64,000 nucleotides of DNA from Kribbella amoyensis (GCF_007828865.1 NZ_VIVK01000001.1:1240001-1304000), one strand, 5' to 3'; shown: positions 26,397 through 35,219, counted from the first letter of the stretch. Notes: generated from the sequence alone by a model not told the origin. Translations and numbers: made by a program.

Positions 26397-27610
26397 GCGA
26401 CCGCTCGCACCCTGGTACTGCGGACCACGATGGCCATGGTGGTTGCGACCAGGGTGGCCAGGAGGGCGAGGGCGAAGCCGTATTGGGCTGCGTGGGTGTC
26501 CACTACTCGGCCGGCGAATGCTGCGCCTAGAGCGATGCCGGCTGCGCTGCCTGAGTTGAGCCAGGTGAAGGCTTGGGTGAGGACGGCGGGCTCCACCTCG
26601 GATTCGGCCAGTAGTGCGGACAACACCTGGAACGGTGCGAGGGCGAGGCCGGGGAGGGCTAGTGCGAGGCCCAGTGCCCACGGGGATTCCACGAGGAGCA
26701 ACGGGACTGTGGTGATCGCGAGTGCGGTCAGTACCAGGACGAACTGGGTCGGGGCCGGGAGCCGCCAACGCCTTGCTCCGTAGACGAATCCGGCGAAGAG
26801 GCTGACCAGGCTGGTGATCGCGTACAGGGGTCCGGCGAGGGACGGTGAGCCACGGTCGACGGCGTACGCGGTGACCGAGACCTGCATGGTGCCGAAGAAC
26901 AGACCGATGCCGAGGTTCGTCGCGACCAGGGCGAGGAATCCCTTGTGCAGAAGGCGTGCCGAGCTCTGCTGCTGACCACGCTCGATCGGTGGAGGTGCTG
27001 TTCGGCGTTGCAGGGCAAGGGAGAAGCCGCCGAGGAGGACGAGTGCGGTGGCGAGGACTGTGCCGGCTACCGGACTACCGAGCGAGCTGACGGTACCGAT
27101 GAGGGCGGGGCCGACCATGAAGGCGACACCGGTACTCAGGGACTCCAACGCGAACGCCGTGGAGAGCAACGGGTTCCCGCGGAGCGCGAGGGACCAGCGG
27201 GCCGCGGTCTGGGCGCCGATCTGTGGGAGCGAGCCGCCTGCGAGAACTCCCGCGGCGACGAGCGACCACAACGGTCTGTCGCTGACCGTCAGTCCGATCA
27301 GGAGCGCGACCGACAACGCATGTGCGAGCAGGGTGATCGGCAGCATCCTGGTCTGCCCGAATCGGTCGATCAGGCGCGCTACTTGCGGACCGGCGAGCGC
27401 TTCGGCGACCGCGAAGCCACCCGTCACGCTGCCGGCCGCGGCGTACGAGCCGGTCGATCCGTGCACGAGCCAGACGATGCCGAGGCCCGTCATCGCGATC
27501 CCGATACGAGCTGGTGCTGCCGCCAGGTAGAACTTCCACGCTCCCGGAGTGCGGAGAACGGCGTGATAGCCGGTACGGGGCGTGCGGATCCGTCCGGTGA
27601 GAGCCGGCAC
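26393..27610 (-). CDS. MFS transporter
   Basis: 405-residue major-facilitator permease with about 12 membrane segments. The start is the GTG at 27610, which has GGAAGG six bases upstream; earlier codons encode a non-membrane leader. Loop 2-3 carries the ARLIDRFGQTRM stretch, a usable variant of the MFS signature GxxxDRxGRR. The gene is monocistronic by spacing (167 bp after the ComB-like gene). It resembles drug or metabolite exporters of unknown substrate. Confidence 0.88.
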   Translation of the reverse strand: MPALTGRIRTPRTGYHAVLRTPGAWKFYLAAAPARIGIAMTGLGIVWLVHGSTGSYAAAGSVTGGFAVAEALAGPQVARLIDRFGQTRMLPITLLAHALSVALLIGLTVSDRPLWSLVAAGVLAGGSLPQIGAQTAARWSLALRGNPLLSTAFALESLSTGVAFMVGPALIGTVSSLGSPVAGTVLATALVLLGGFSLALQRRTAPPPIERGQQQSSARLLHKGFLALVATNLGIGLFFGTMQVSVTAYAVDRGSPSLAGPLYAITSLVSLFAGFVYGARRWRLPAPTQFVLVLTALAITTVPLLLVESPWALGLALALPGLALAPFQVLSALLAESEVEPAVLTQAFTWLNSGSAAGIALGAAFAGRVVDTHAAQYGFALALLATLVATTMAIVVRSTRVRAVA

Positions 27611-27777
27611 GGTGAACCTTCCGCTGCCCGGCGGGGCGGTGATCTGACCGTGGGCGTCCAGCTCGTTCGGTCCGTCGATGCCGCCTACAACCGTCCATGT
27701 TCGGCAGGAAGCGGGGACGCACGCCACCTACCGGTTATGTCACCGGGCAGAACCTCTAGAGGTGTCTGGTGATGCGG

Positions 27778-28521
27778 TCAGTCTACTGCGAACACGCCGT
27801 CCCGCAGCACCGGCACCGACGTACTGCGGTCCACCTCCGCCGCGATCTCCACGTCCTGCGCGAACCCGTACTCCGTCAACTCGCGCCCACTCGCGCAGTC
27901 ACGCAACAGCCGCGGCAGCTCGTCAGCGACCTCCCGGTACGCCGCGATGGCCGCTCGCGCTTCCGGTGAGATCGGGCCGACGCCACGGTCACTCAGCGCG
28001 GCCAGGAATCCGCCGGCACCCCACATATCCTCCACGGCCGGGCGTAGTGACCCGTCCTTCCACCGTTCACCTGCCGCGATCGCGACGACGGTACGGTCCG
28101 GGTCGTTCGCCAGCTCGGCCTGGACCCAGTCGGCAGCGGCCTGCCGGTTGCGGAGCGACACGGCCAGTACCGTGGCGCCGCTGTCGCCGAGCTGCTGGGA
28201 GATCGTCGAACCGTTGGGCGACGGGAGTACCAGACGCTCGACCCCTTCGGCCGCGCGGATCGTCACCGGCGACAAGGTGATCCCTGGTTGCGAGCGGCCG
28301 GCGGCCAGGACCGCGTTCTGCTGCTCGGCGAACGTCACCGCGGACTCGTCACGCCAGCGGTAAGGCAGCACGTCGATGCCCTCGTCCGCGGCGACGGTGA
28401 CCGTGGTGGTGAACGAGAGCACGTCCACGACCGCGACCAAGTTGCCCGGCACGGCCAGGGCGCCGGTCGGGCCCCAGTCGAAGCCGAGGCGGTATGCGGA
28501 CTGCGCGTAGGGGCTGGTCAC
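27778..28521 (-). CDS. 2-phosphosulfolactate phosphatase family protein (ComB)
   Basis: 247 residues matching the ComB family: VVAVVDVLSFTTTVTVA near the start, LVLPSPNGSTI in the middle, and the C-terminal CASGRELTEYGFAQDVEIAAEVDRSTSVPVL. In methanogens ComB dephosphorylates 2-phosphosulfolactate for coenzyme M; in actinobacteria the family is common without that pathway, so the natural substrate here is unknown. The GTG at 28521 is preferred; an in-frame ATG at 28557 is possible. It lies just downstream of the DUF3151 gene on the same strand. Confidence 0.85.
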   Translation of the reverse strand: MTSPYAQSAYRLGFDWGPTGALAVPGNLVAVVDVLSFTTTVTVAADEGIDVLPYRWRDESAVTFAEQQNAVLAAGRSQPGITLSPVTIRAAEGVERLVLPSPNGSTISQQLGDSGATVLAVSLRNRQAAADWVQAELANDPDRTVVAIAAGERWKDGSLRPAVEDMWGAGGFLAALSDRGVGPISPEARAAIAAYREVADELPRLLRDCASGRELTEYGFAQDVEIAAEVDRSTSVPVLRDGVFAVD

Positions 28522-28572
28522 CGGCCGATCATTCCCGCCGGGGACCAGCCCCCACAACCACGTTTCGCTCGG

Positions 28573-28980
28573 TCAGGCGAGGGCGTCGGCCCCGGTCGGC
28601 GAGGAGTCGCGCAGGAACGTGAGGCAGCGTTCCGCCTCGTCCTTCTCCTCGATGATCGCCGCGGCCTTGCCCAGGGCAGCGAGGCAGCGCAGGAAGCCGC
28701 GGTTCGGCTCGTGCTCCCACGGGACCGGGCCGTGACCCTTCCAGCCGTTGCGGCGAAGCAGGTCGAGGCCGCGGTGGTACCCGGTCCGGGCGAACGCGTA
28801 CGCCTCGATCGTGCGGCCGTCCGCCAGGGCCGCCTCGGCCAGTTCGGCCCAGGCCAGCGACGAGGCCGGATACTTCGCCGCGGCGTCGGCCGGGGTGGTA
28901 CCGGCGGCGAGTTCCGCAGCCGCCGGGTCCACAGGGAGTAGTGTCTCGGGTGGACCGCTCAGCAGATTGTTCAATTCCAT
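28573..28980 (-). CDS. DUF3151 family protein
   Basis: About 135 residues, soluble, helical, matching the actinobacteria-specific DUF3151 family: LSGPPETLLP at the start, ASSLAWAELAEAAL, AYAFARTGYHRGLDLLRRNGWKGHGPVPWEHEPNRGFLRCLAALG and a C-terminal KDEAERCLTFLRD. Function is not established; the repeats look TPR-like. The ATG at 28980 is used; one at 29001 is in frame. It precedes the ComB-like gene by about 50 bp and may be cotranscribed with it. Confidence 0.85.
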   Translation of the reverse strand: MELNNLLSGPPETLLPVDPAAAELAAGTTPADAAAKYPASSLAWAELAEAALADGRTIEAYAFARTGYHRGLDLLRRNGWKGHGPVPWEHEPNRGFLRCLAALGKAAAIIEEKDEAERCLTFLRDSSPTGADALA

Positions 28981-29123
28981 AAGCACATCTTCGCCGATCA
29001 CGCAGCCGAACCGGCACGTGACCGTCTGGCGAAATCCGTTGACCGTTCACCGACCGGCCACGGATGCTTGAGACCCTGCGATAGCCGCCGTGGTTCCCAG
29101 CTACGGCCGGAAGGAGGCACCGG

Positions 29124-29567
29124 ATGAGCGTCATCGTTCTGAACGCGTCGTACGAACCGCTGCACACCGTCTCGATCCAGCACGCCATCCGGATGCTGGT
29201 CCGGGAGGTCGCGGTCGTCGAAGAGGCGCACGGCGAACGGACCATCGGGCCCTTTCCGGTTCCACGGGTGCTCCGCCTCGTCCGCTACGTGGTGACCCAC
29301 TGGCGGTACGCGGCCGGCCGGATGAAGTACAGCAAGCACGGCGTCCTCCGGCGGGACAGGTTCCGCTGTGCGTACTGCGGCCTGGAGAACGCCGACACGA
29401 TGGACCACGTCCAACCCAGGTCCAGAGGCGGCCGCACCGAATGGCTGAACGCGGTCGCCGCCCACGCCGCCTGCAACGAGCGGAAGGGCAACCGGACCCC
29501 GGGCGAGGCCGACATGCCCCTCCTCTGGCAACCCTGGATCCCCACTCGGGCCGAGCTCGTCATCTGA
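29124..29567 (+). CDS. HNH endonuclease
   Basis: 147 residues. The zinc-supported HNH core is RCAYCGLENADTMDHVQPRSRGG (C82, C85, D94-H95), then N109 and CNERKG (C117, N118, K121). The N-terminal half begins VIVLNASYEPLHTVS, found in a widespread actinobacterial HNH family whose role is unknown. GGAAGGAGG precedes the ATG. A strong U-rich terminator follows. It is more likely a housekeeping or repair nuclease than a restriction enzyme, as no methylase is nearby. Confidence 0.92.
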   Translation: MSVIVLNASYEPLHTVSIQHAIRMLVREVAVVEEAHGERTIGPFPVPRVLRLVRYVVTHWRYAAGRMKYSKHGVLRRDRFRCAYCGLENADTMDHVQPRSRGGRTEWLNAVAAHAACNERKGNRTPGEADMPLLWQPWIPTRAELVI

Positions 29568-29574
29568 CATGACG

Positions 29575-29594
29575 GGCATTTTTTATGCCCTTTT
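29575..29594 (+). terminator. Rho-independent terminator after HNH gene
   Basis: GGGCAT (29575-29580), TTTT loop, ATGCCC (29585-29590), then TTTT. It starts eight bases after the stop codon. Confidence 0.8.
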
Positions 29595-29658
29595 CCACCT
29601 GTCCACAGGTTCCGGAGAGACCGGCTCGCGGGTGGGCTGATCGCGGCATCTTCTGAGT

Positions 29659-30687
29659 GTGAACCCACAACTCAGCGTGATGACCACGATCCGCGGCGGC
29701 GTCTTCACCCGGGCCGACGCCCGCGCCTGCGGCTATCCCGATCCCGACATCGACACCCTGCTGGAGTCCGGCGGCTGGCGCCGGATCCGGCCGGGCACGT
29801 ACGCCCCGTACCGCGACTTCGCCGTCGTCGGCGAGCACATGCAGCACCTGCGCCGGACGTACCGGGTGCTCCGGGACGGAGACCGCGGCCAGGTCGCGAG
29901 TCACCAGTCGGCGGCGGCCCTGCATGCCCTGCCGGTGTGGGGCCTCGACCTGGCCGACGTCCAAGTCACCGCCCGGACGCCGGCACCGATGAGTCCGGGT
30001 GTGTGCCGTCATGTCCGCGATCCACTCGGCCCGGGCGTCCAGGTGTGGAACAACCTGCGCCTGACGTCGGCTCCGCGCGCTGTCGCCGAAGTCGCCGCGA
30101 CCTCGCCGTTCGAGGCCGCGGTCGCGGTGGCCGAGGCCGCACTCGCCGCCGGACTGGCGACCCCGGGCACGCTGCGTAAGGCCGCCGCCGAGCTGGTGGC
30201 CGGAGCCGATCAGGCGAATCTCGTCGCCAGCCGCGCCCAGCCGAAGTCGGCGTCGGTGGCCGAGTCCCGCCTGCGCCTGATCCTCGCCGAAGCCGGGCTG
30301 CCGTTGCCGTCGTCATCCTCACCACCGGCCGACGAGCTCGACCTCAGCGGGTGCACACTCTGGTTCCCCGACGAGCGAACCGTGGTGGAGTTCGAGCCCC
30401 GCTACCCCTACTGGTGCGAAGTGGACGCCGATGCTGTCGAGGAAGCCGCGGCCCGGTTCTTCGACGCCGGGGAGTCGGCTGAGTCCGGGGACCCGGCACC
30501 TCTTGAGTACTGCTGGATCTCGTGGGCCGACCTCGACAACCCACAGCTCGTCGTCCATCGCGTCCAGGCGACCTTCTCCCGGGCGATGCGGCGGACCGGA
30601 GTTCGCGCGTTCGACCCGAACCGGCCGCGGCGCAGACGGCGGCGCCCGGAGATCACGCTGCTGCCGGCCCACGACCTCAGCAGCTGA
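29659..30687 (+). CDS. AbiEi-type antitoxin-domain / DUF559-like protein
   Basis: 342 residues starting at GTG 29659. The N-terminus (GGVFTRADARACGYPDPDIDTLLESGGWRRIRPGTYAP, about 12-50) is the winged-helix AbiEi_4-like antitoxin domain. The middle (ASHQSAAALHALPVWG, LTSAPRAVAEVA) follows the same actinobacterial family. The C-terminal third is divergent where relatives have a Vsr/DUF559-like domain, and ends in an Arg-rich tract (RPRRRRRRPE). No AbiEii nucleotidyltransferase toxin is adjacent, so it is an orphan; such genes are abundant in actinobacteria and need not act as antitoxins. Confidence 0.75.
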   Translation: MNPQLSVMTTIRGGVFTRADARACGYPDPDIDTLLESGGWRRIRPGTYAPYRDFAVVGEHMQHLRRTYRVLRDGDRGQVASHQSAAALHALPVWGLDLADVQVTARTPAPMSPGVCRHVRDPLGPGVQVWNNLRLTSAPRAVAEVAATSPFEAAVAVAEAALAAGLATPGTLRKAAAELVAGADQANLVASRAQPKSASVAESRLRLILAEAGLPLPSSSSPPADELDLSGCTLWFPDERTVVEFEPRYPYWCEVDADAVEEAAARFFDAGESAESGDPAPLEYCWISWADLDNPQLVVHRVQATFSRAMRRTGVRAFDPNRPRRRRRRPEITLLPAHDLSS

Positions 30688-30912
30688 TCCGGCCTGGCCG
30701 TGGCCGGTGTGGCCGGCGTGGTTGCCGAGTCGGCCAGGGTGCGGTCACTCGGTGGGGGCAGACGGTTCCACCGTGCGAGGGATCTGTGGCAGGTGTACGG
30801 CGGGCGACGGTAGTGACGTGACCGGGCAACCACCCTGGTCGAGGTCCCGGCGAACGCCTGGACGAAGGACGATCAGCGGCCGGACCACGGCCGCCTGTGA
30901 GAGGAGACGACG

Positions 30913-31977
30913 TTGCGGACCAGGCTTCGAACGCGAAGGATGCGCGCCCTGGCTGTCGCCGTGGTGGCCCTGACCACCGCTGCTGTGCTGCCCGGGAGCC
31001 CAGCCCAGGCGGCCGACCCCGACGTGATGCGCGTGACCGGCAAGGGTGGCGGCATCCTGGGCAGCGAGTTCGGTGAGTACGCCGGCGACCCGGTCAGCTT
31101 CGAGCTCGACGCCTCGGCCGCCAACCCGCTCGAGCCGACCGGCACCTTCCACGTCGTCCACCGCAAACCCGACGGGGGGTTGCGCGCGGAGTTCAGCGGC
31201 CGGGCGACCAGCGTGGCCGCCGTGGACGAGGTCGGCATCGTGACCGGCGTGATCGAGCAGGCCGCCCACCCAGGGCTCCCCGTCGAGTTCGTCGGCAAGC
31301 AGGTCAGCTTCACCGTGTACGACGGCGGCCCACAGCACGGCAAGTCCGGGAAGAGCGGCGGCGCCGGCCGGACCGGCAAGTCCGGGAAGGCTCGGCAGGA
31401 TCGCCTCGGGTGGGTGTGGGGCTTCTTCGGCGCCCCGGTCAGCCGGCTCCAGGGCACCGCGCCGCACTTCCCGCTCTCCTGGGGCGACCTGACGGTGCAG
31501 GGAAGCGCTGGACCGGAGGCAGCCGAAACGGCCCAACAACAGGTGGCGATCAAGTCGGGCAGTACCGGGACCAGCGTCCTGGCCTTGCTCGGCGGCAAGA
31601 GCGACTCCCCCGCCTTCAAGGACGATCCGCTGCGGTTCTCCGTGGCCGCTCGGATCGCGCCCGGTGACAACGCGCTGCAGGTGCGCGGCCGGTTTCACGT
31701 CACCCATCTGAAGCCGGACGGGCAGGTGGTCGCCGATTTCACCGGCAAGATCACCTGTCTCGCGGTCGGCGGGCCCGTCGGTGTCGCGACCGGGGTGGTG
31801 ACGAGTTCGGTCGCTCCGGAGCTGGTCGGCAAGCCGGTCTCGTTCTCGTTCAAGGACGGCCGGGTCGACCGGATCGGCTGGATCTGGGGCTTCGCCGACG
31901 AGCCCATCAACGACTGCCAGGCCACCGTCCCGTTCTTCGCGCCCGACTGGGGCAAGGTGATCGTCGGAGCCAAGTGA
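30913..31977 (+). CDS. Secreted protein with internally duplicated domain
   Basis: 354 residues from a TTG start with GAGGAG six bases upstream. A signal peptide ends near AQAADP (residue 34). Two homologous domains of about 130 residues follow. Shared landmarks are FHVVHRKPDGGLRAEFSGR / FHVTHLKPDGQVVADFTGK, VGIVTGVIE / VGVATGVVT, LPVEFVGKQVSFTVYDG / APELVGKPVSFSFKDG and RLGWVWGFF / RIGWIWGFA. Domain one carries an insertion of about 20 residues rich in Gly, Lys and Ser before the WVWGF motif. The domain resembles small secreted actinobacterial proteins of unknown role. No catalytic motif seen. The preceding gap (30688-30912) shows nothing but GC hairpins. Confidence 0.8.
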   Translation: MRTRLRTRRMRALAVAVVALTTAAVLPGSPAQAADPDVMRVTGKGGGILGSEFGEYAGDPVSFELDASAANPLEPTGTFHVVHRKPDGGLRAEFSGRATSVAAVDEVGIVTGVIEQAAHPGLPVEFVGKQVSFTVYDGGPQHGKSGKSGGAGRTGKSGKARQDRLGWVWGFFGAPVSRLQGTAPHFPLSWGDLTVQGSAGPEAAETAQQQVAIKSGSTGTSVLALLGGKSDSPAFKDDPLRFSVAARIAPGDNALQVRGRFHVTHLKPDGQVVADFTGKITCLAVGGPVGVATGVVTSSVAPELVGKPVSFSFKDGRVDRIGWIWGFADEPINDCQATVPFFAPDWGKVIVGAK

Positions 31978-32033
31978 TCGTCGGGACAGGTGATCGTCGG
32001 GACAGGCGATCGTCCGGGCAAGGCGACAGTCGG
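31957..32033 (+). repeat. 16-17 bp tandem repeat spanning a stop codon
   Basis: Units starting GTGATCGTCGG recur at 31957, 31974 and 31990, with decayed copies at 32006 and 32023. The stop of the duplicated-domain gene is in the second unit. The repeat looks like slippage growth from the gene's last codons. Confidence 0.7.
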
Positions 32034-32052
32034 CTGACGAGAACGAGAAGGA

Positions 32053-32075
32053 CCCGCCGCGATCACCGCGGCGGG
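32053..32075. terminator. Hairpin terminator between convergent genes
   Basis: CCCGCCGCG (32053-32061) pairs with CGCGGCGGG (32067-32075) around ATCAC, between the secreted-protein gene and the aldolase gene. Confidence 0.65.
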
Positions 32076-32116
32076 CCCATCCGTTGGTACGTACCTGACT
32101 CCGCAGGCGGGGTGGG

Positions 32117-33142
32117 TCAGGCGTTCAGGCTGGTGCCGGTGCTGCGCAGGCTCTCGCAGGCTTCGGCGACGCGCTCGGCCATGCCGGCCTCGGCCAGCTT
32201 GCCCCAGGCGCGCGGGTCGTAGGCCTTCTTGTTGCCGACCTCGCCGTCGACCTTCAGCACACCGTCGTAGTTGCTGAACATGTGCGCGGCGGCCGGCCGG
32301 GTGAAGGCGTACTGGGTGTCGGTGTCGACGTTCATCTTGATCACACCGTGGTCGACCGCGGCCCGGATCTCCTCCAGGGTCGAGCCGGAACCACCGTGGA
32401 AGACCAGGTCGAACGGGCGCTCCTTGCCGATCTTGGCGCCGACCTGGTCCTGGATCTCCTTGAGGATCTCCGGACGCAGCTTGACCGCACCCGGCTTGTA
32501 GACGCCGTGCACGTTGCCGAAGGTGAGCGCGGTCAGGTAGCGGCCGTTCTCCCCGGCACCGAGCGCCTCGACCGTGGCCAGGCCGTCCTCGACGGTGGTG
32601 TAGAGCTTGTCGTTGATCTCGTTGGCGACACCGTCCTCCTCGCCGCCGACGACCCCGACCTCGATCTCCAGCACGATCTTGGCGGCCGCCGCCTTGGCGA
32701 GCAGGTCCTTGGCGATCTCCAGGTTCTCCTCCAGCGGCACTGCGGAACCGTCCCACATGTGCGACTGGAACAGCGGGTTCTCGCCCCGGGCGACACGCTC
32801 GGCGGAGATCTCCAGCAGCGGCCGGACGAAGCCGTCCAGCTTGTCCTTCGGGCAGTGGTCGGTGTGCAGCGCGATGTTCACGCCGAAGCCCTTGGCGACC
32901 TCGTGCGCGTAGGCGGCCAGCGCGACCGACCCGGTGATCATGTTCTTCACGGTCGAGCCGGACAGGTACTCGGCACCGCCGGTGGAGACCTGGACGATGC
33001 CGTCCGAGCCGGCCTCGGCGAAACCACGGATCGCGGCGATCAGCGTCTGGGAGGAGCTGACGTTGATGGCCGGGTAGGCGAAGCGGTTCTGCTTGGCCTT
33101 GTCCAGCATCTCGGCGTAGACCTCAGGGGTGGCAATAGGCAT
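32117..33142 (-). CDS. fbaA: Class II fructose-bisphosphate aldolase
   Basis: 341 residues, full length for the long class IIA type. It cleaves fructose 1,6-bisphosphate to glyceraldehyde 3-phosphate and dihydroxyacetone phosphate, zinc-dependent. Visible marks are YPAINVSSSQTLIAAIRGFAEAGSDGI, the zinc site ALHTDHCPK, QSHMWDGSAVPLEENL, LEIEVGVVGGEEDGV, and the phosphate loop LVFHGGSGS with IKMNVDTDTQYAF. It is downstream of a GntR regulator gene on the same strand with a 164-bp gap containing a candidate operator. Confidence 0.97.
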   Translation of the reverse strand: MPIATPEVYAEMLDKAKQNRFAYPAINVSSSQTLIAAIRGFAEAGSDGIVQVSTGGAEYLSGSTVKNMITGSVALAAYAHEVAKGFGVNIALHTDHCPKDKLDGFVRPLLEISAERVARGENPLFQSHMWDGSAVPLEENLEIAKDLLAKAAAAKIVLEIEVGVVGGEEDGVANEINDKLYTTVEDGLATVEALGAGENGRYLTALTFGNVHGVYKPGAVKLRPEILKEIQDQVGAKIGKERPFDLVFHGGSGSTLEEIRAAVDHGVIKMNVDTDTQYAFTRPAAAHMFSNYDGVLKVDGEVGNKKAYDPRAWGKLAEAGMAERVAEACESLRSTGTSLNA

Positions 33143-33273
33143 GTCTCGCGGTACTCCTCACAACGAAGTTCGTGTGGTTCTGGCTTCAGTATCACCGCAA
33201 CGCACCTCGTCGTACGTAGCGGCCTGCCTGCTGGACCGGCTCGGAGCCGGCGTCCGGCGAGGCAGGAGAACAG

Positions 33274-33304
33274 ACCAGTTGATGAACAGGACCGGTCCAG
33301 TTCG
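33274..33304. promoter_or_regulatory. Candidate GntR operator upstream of aldolase gene
   Basis: GACCAGTT and a GGACCGGTCC palindrome followed by AGTT lie at the upstream edge of the gap before the aldolase gene, next to the GntR stop. The GACCAG half-site recurs upstream of the SIS gene. Confidence 0.35.
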
Positions 33305-33306
33305 GG

Positions 33307-34029
33307 TCAGGTGGACGAACCGGTGCGCGGCCCCCGCGGGGTGAGGGCCATGTGCAGCCGGTACCGATCGGCCCGGTAGGCCGACCAGGACAGCTCGACG
33401 ACCTTGCGGCCGGCGAAGGTGGTGCGCTCGAGGACCAGCAGGGGTGCCCGCCGGGCCACCCCGAGCACGCGGGCGACATGTCCGTCGGCGTTGTCCGCCC
33501 GGACCGTCTGCTCGCCGGAGGTGACGACCACGTCGTACTCGCTGGCGAACACGTCGTACAGGGTGCCGAGCTCGCGGCCGAGCAGGCCGGGGAAGAGCGC
33601 GGACGGGTAGTAGCCGACCTCGTAGGCCATCGGGGAGGCGTCCGCGGTACGCAGCCGCTCGACCCGGATCACCTTCGTGCCCTTCGCGACCCGGAGTCCC
33701 TTGGCGGTCTCGTCGGAGGCCTCGATCTCGGTGGCCGACAGCACGACGGTGCCCGGCTCCAGGCCCCGGGCCCGCATCTCCCGGGAGAACGAGGTGAGGT
33801 GCAACTGGGAGTCGACCTGCGGGCCGGTGACGAAGGTGCCCTTGCCGTGCACGCGTTCCAGCGCACCGGACTCGACCAGGTCGCTGATCGCCTGCCGGAC
33901 GGTCACCCGGGACACGTTCAGCTTGTCCACCAGTGCCCGCTCGGACGGGATCGGATCACCCGGGTGCAGTTCGACGTCGATCAGCCGTTCCAGCACGGAC
34001 CGGACCTGCGCCCGCTTCGTCGCAACCAT
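33307..34029 (-). CDS. GntR/HutC family regulator (DasR/NagR-like)
   Basis: 240 residues. The winged HTH is complete: IPSERALVDKLNVSRVTVRQAISDLVESGALERVHGKGTFV at about 27-68. The rest is a UTRA effector domain of the HutC group, which in DasR/NagR binds phosphorylated amino sugars. It is divergent from a GlmS-like SIS gene across about 100 bp that contains two GACCAG direct repeats, the half-site type used by DasR-like regulators. Control of amino-sugar catabolism is a good inference. ATG at 34029 with an upstream GGAGGA. Confidence 0.9.
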   Translation of the reverse strand: MVATKRAQVRSVLERLIDVELHPGDPIPSERALVDKLNVSRVTVRQAISDLVESGALERVHGKGTFVTGPQVDSQLHLTSFSREMRARGLEPGTVVLSATEIEASDETAKGLRVAKGTKVIRVERLRTADASPMAYEVGYYPSALFPGLLGRELGTLYDVFASEYDVVVTSGEQTVRADNADGHVARVLGVARRAPLLVLERTTFAGRKVVELSWSAYRADRYRLHMALTPRGPRTGSST

Positions 34030-34113
34030 CGGAACCTGCTCCTCCAGACCGGGCGGGGCCGCCGGGGGTGTCCCGGGGCGCCACTCACTGCTATCGTGCG
34101 CAGCATACCTGTT

Positions 34114-34132
34114 AAGACCAGATAGGACCAGT
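34114..34132. promoter_or_regulatory. Candidate GntR operator at the SIS gene start
   Basis: AAGACCAG and AGGACCAG lie 10 bp apart as direct repeats, ending on the GTG start. This would place a bound repressor over the start region of the SIS gene. Confidence 0.4.
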
Positions 34133-35189
34133 GATCCCAGTGGTGTCTGTCCCCGCTCCGGCCACCCAGATGGCGCGCGAGATCGCCGAGCAGCCGGCCG
34201 CCCTGGCGGCGACCTTCGAGCACGTCCTGCCGCTGCGGCACGACATCACCCGGCTGGCGGCGGGCCGCCGGCACATCATCTTCGTGGCCCGCGGATCGTC
34301 GGACAACGCCGGCGTCTACGGCCGCTACCTGACCGAGATCCACGCCGGCCGGCAGGCATCGCTGGCGGCCCCGTCGGTCGCCACCCTGTACGGCGCGAAC
34401 CTCGACCTGTCGAACTCGCTGGTCGTCGCGGTCAGCCAGTCCGGCGCGACCCAGGAGATCGTCGACACCGCCGAGTGGGCCAAGCGCAACGGCGCCGCGA
34501 TCGTCGGCATCACCAACGACGGCGACAGCCCGCTGGCCTCGACCGCCGACGTGGCCCTGATCACCCAGGCGGGCAAGGAGCTGGCCGTCCCCGCCACCAA
34601 GACGTACACCACGCAGCTGGCCGCGATCACCGTCACGGTCGACGCGCTGGCGCAGCGGCCGGGCACGCTGGACGCCGACATCGCCCGGGTACCGGATGCG
34701 GCGGCGAAGATGCTGGAAGGTTCCGTCGACGCGGCCGCCGAGCTGCTCGCCGGGGCCCACGACGTCCTGGCGAGCGGGCGCGGGCTCACCTTCGGGACCA
34801 CGCTCGAGGTCGCGCTGAAGCTGGAGGAGACCTGCCTGCAGCCGGTCCGCGGCCTGTCGTACGCCGATCTGAAGCACGGGCCGATCGCGGTCGTCGACGC
34901 CGACCTGGTCACCATCCTGGTCGCCGCCGCCGACGGGCCGGCGCTGCCCGGGATGACCGAGCTGGCCTCCGTCGTGCGGGAGAAGGGCAGCAAGATCCTC
35001 GGGATCGGCGGCGACGCGACGTTCGCCTCGCGCTGCGACGTGAACCTGGCCGGCCCGGACCTGCCCGAGACGCTCGCCCCGCTGGCCCTGGTGATCCCGG
35101 CTCAGCGCGCGATCGAGGCACTCGCCCGCAAGCTCGGCCTCGACCCCGACGCTCCCCGCGGCCTCCGCAAGGTCACCCAGACCGACTGA
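34131..35189 (+). CDS. SIS-domain amino-sugar isomerase/deaminase, GlmS-like (NagB-II type)
   Basis: 352 residues: two SIS domains without the glutaminase domain of GlmS. Marks are FVARGSSDNAGVYGRYL, VAVSQSGATQEIVDTAEWA, ELAVPATKTYTTQLAAI, and QPVRGLSYADLKHGPIAVVD. Such proteins deaminate or isomerise glucosamine 6-phosphate (NagB-II) or related tagatose/galactosamine phosphates (AgaS). Start GTG 34131; no strong ribosome site. Divergent from the DasR-like gene. Its position beside a putative galactosamine polysaccharide locus is notable, though a strong terminator separates them. Confidence 0.85.
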   Translation: MIPVVSVPAPATQMAREIAEQPAALAATFEHVLPLRHDITRLAAGRRHIIFVARGSSDNAGVYGRYLTEIHAGRQASLAAPSVATLYGANLDLSNSLVVAVSQSGATQEIVDTAEWAKRNGAAIVGITNDGDSPLASTADVALITQAGKELAVPATKTYTTQLAAITVTVDALAQRPGTLDADIARVPDAAAKMLEGSVDAAAELLAGAHDVLASGRGLTFGTTLEVALKLEETCLQPVRGLSYADLKHGPIAVVDADLVTILVAAADGPALPGMTELASVVREKGSKILGIGGDATFASRCDVNLAGPDLPETLAPLALVIPAQRAIEALARKLGLDPDAPRGLRKVTQTD

Positions 35190-35219
35190 CCCAGGACTCG
35201 GTCAGCAAGTCTCAGCAAG

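Noticed and set aside
29659..30687. Type IV toxin-antitoxin system
   Set aside because: Only the AbiEi-like antitoxin domain is present; no nucleotidyltransferase toxin gene is adjacent, so a defence system is not supported.
31957..32033. CRISPR-like array
   Set aside because: Units are head-to-tail without spacers, so it is a simple tandem repeat.
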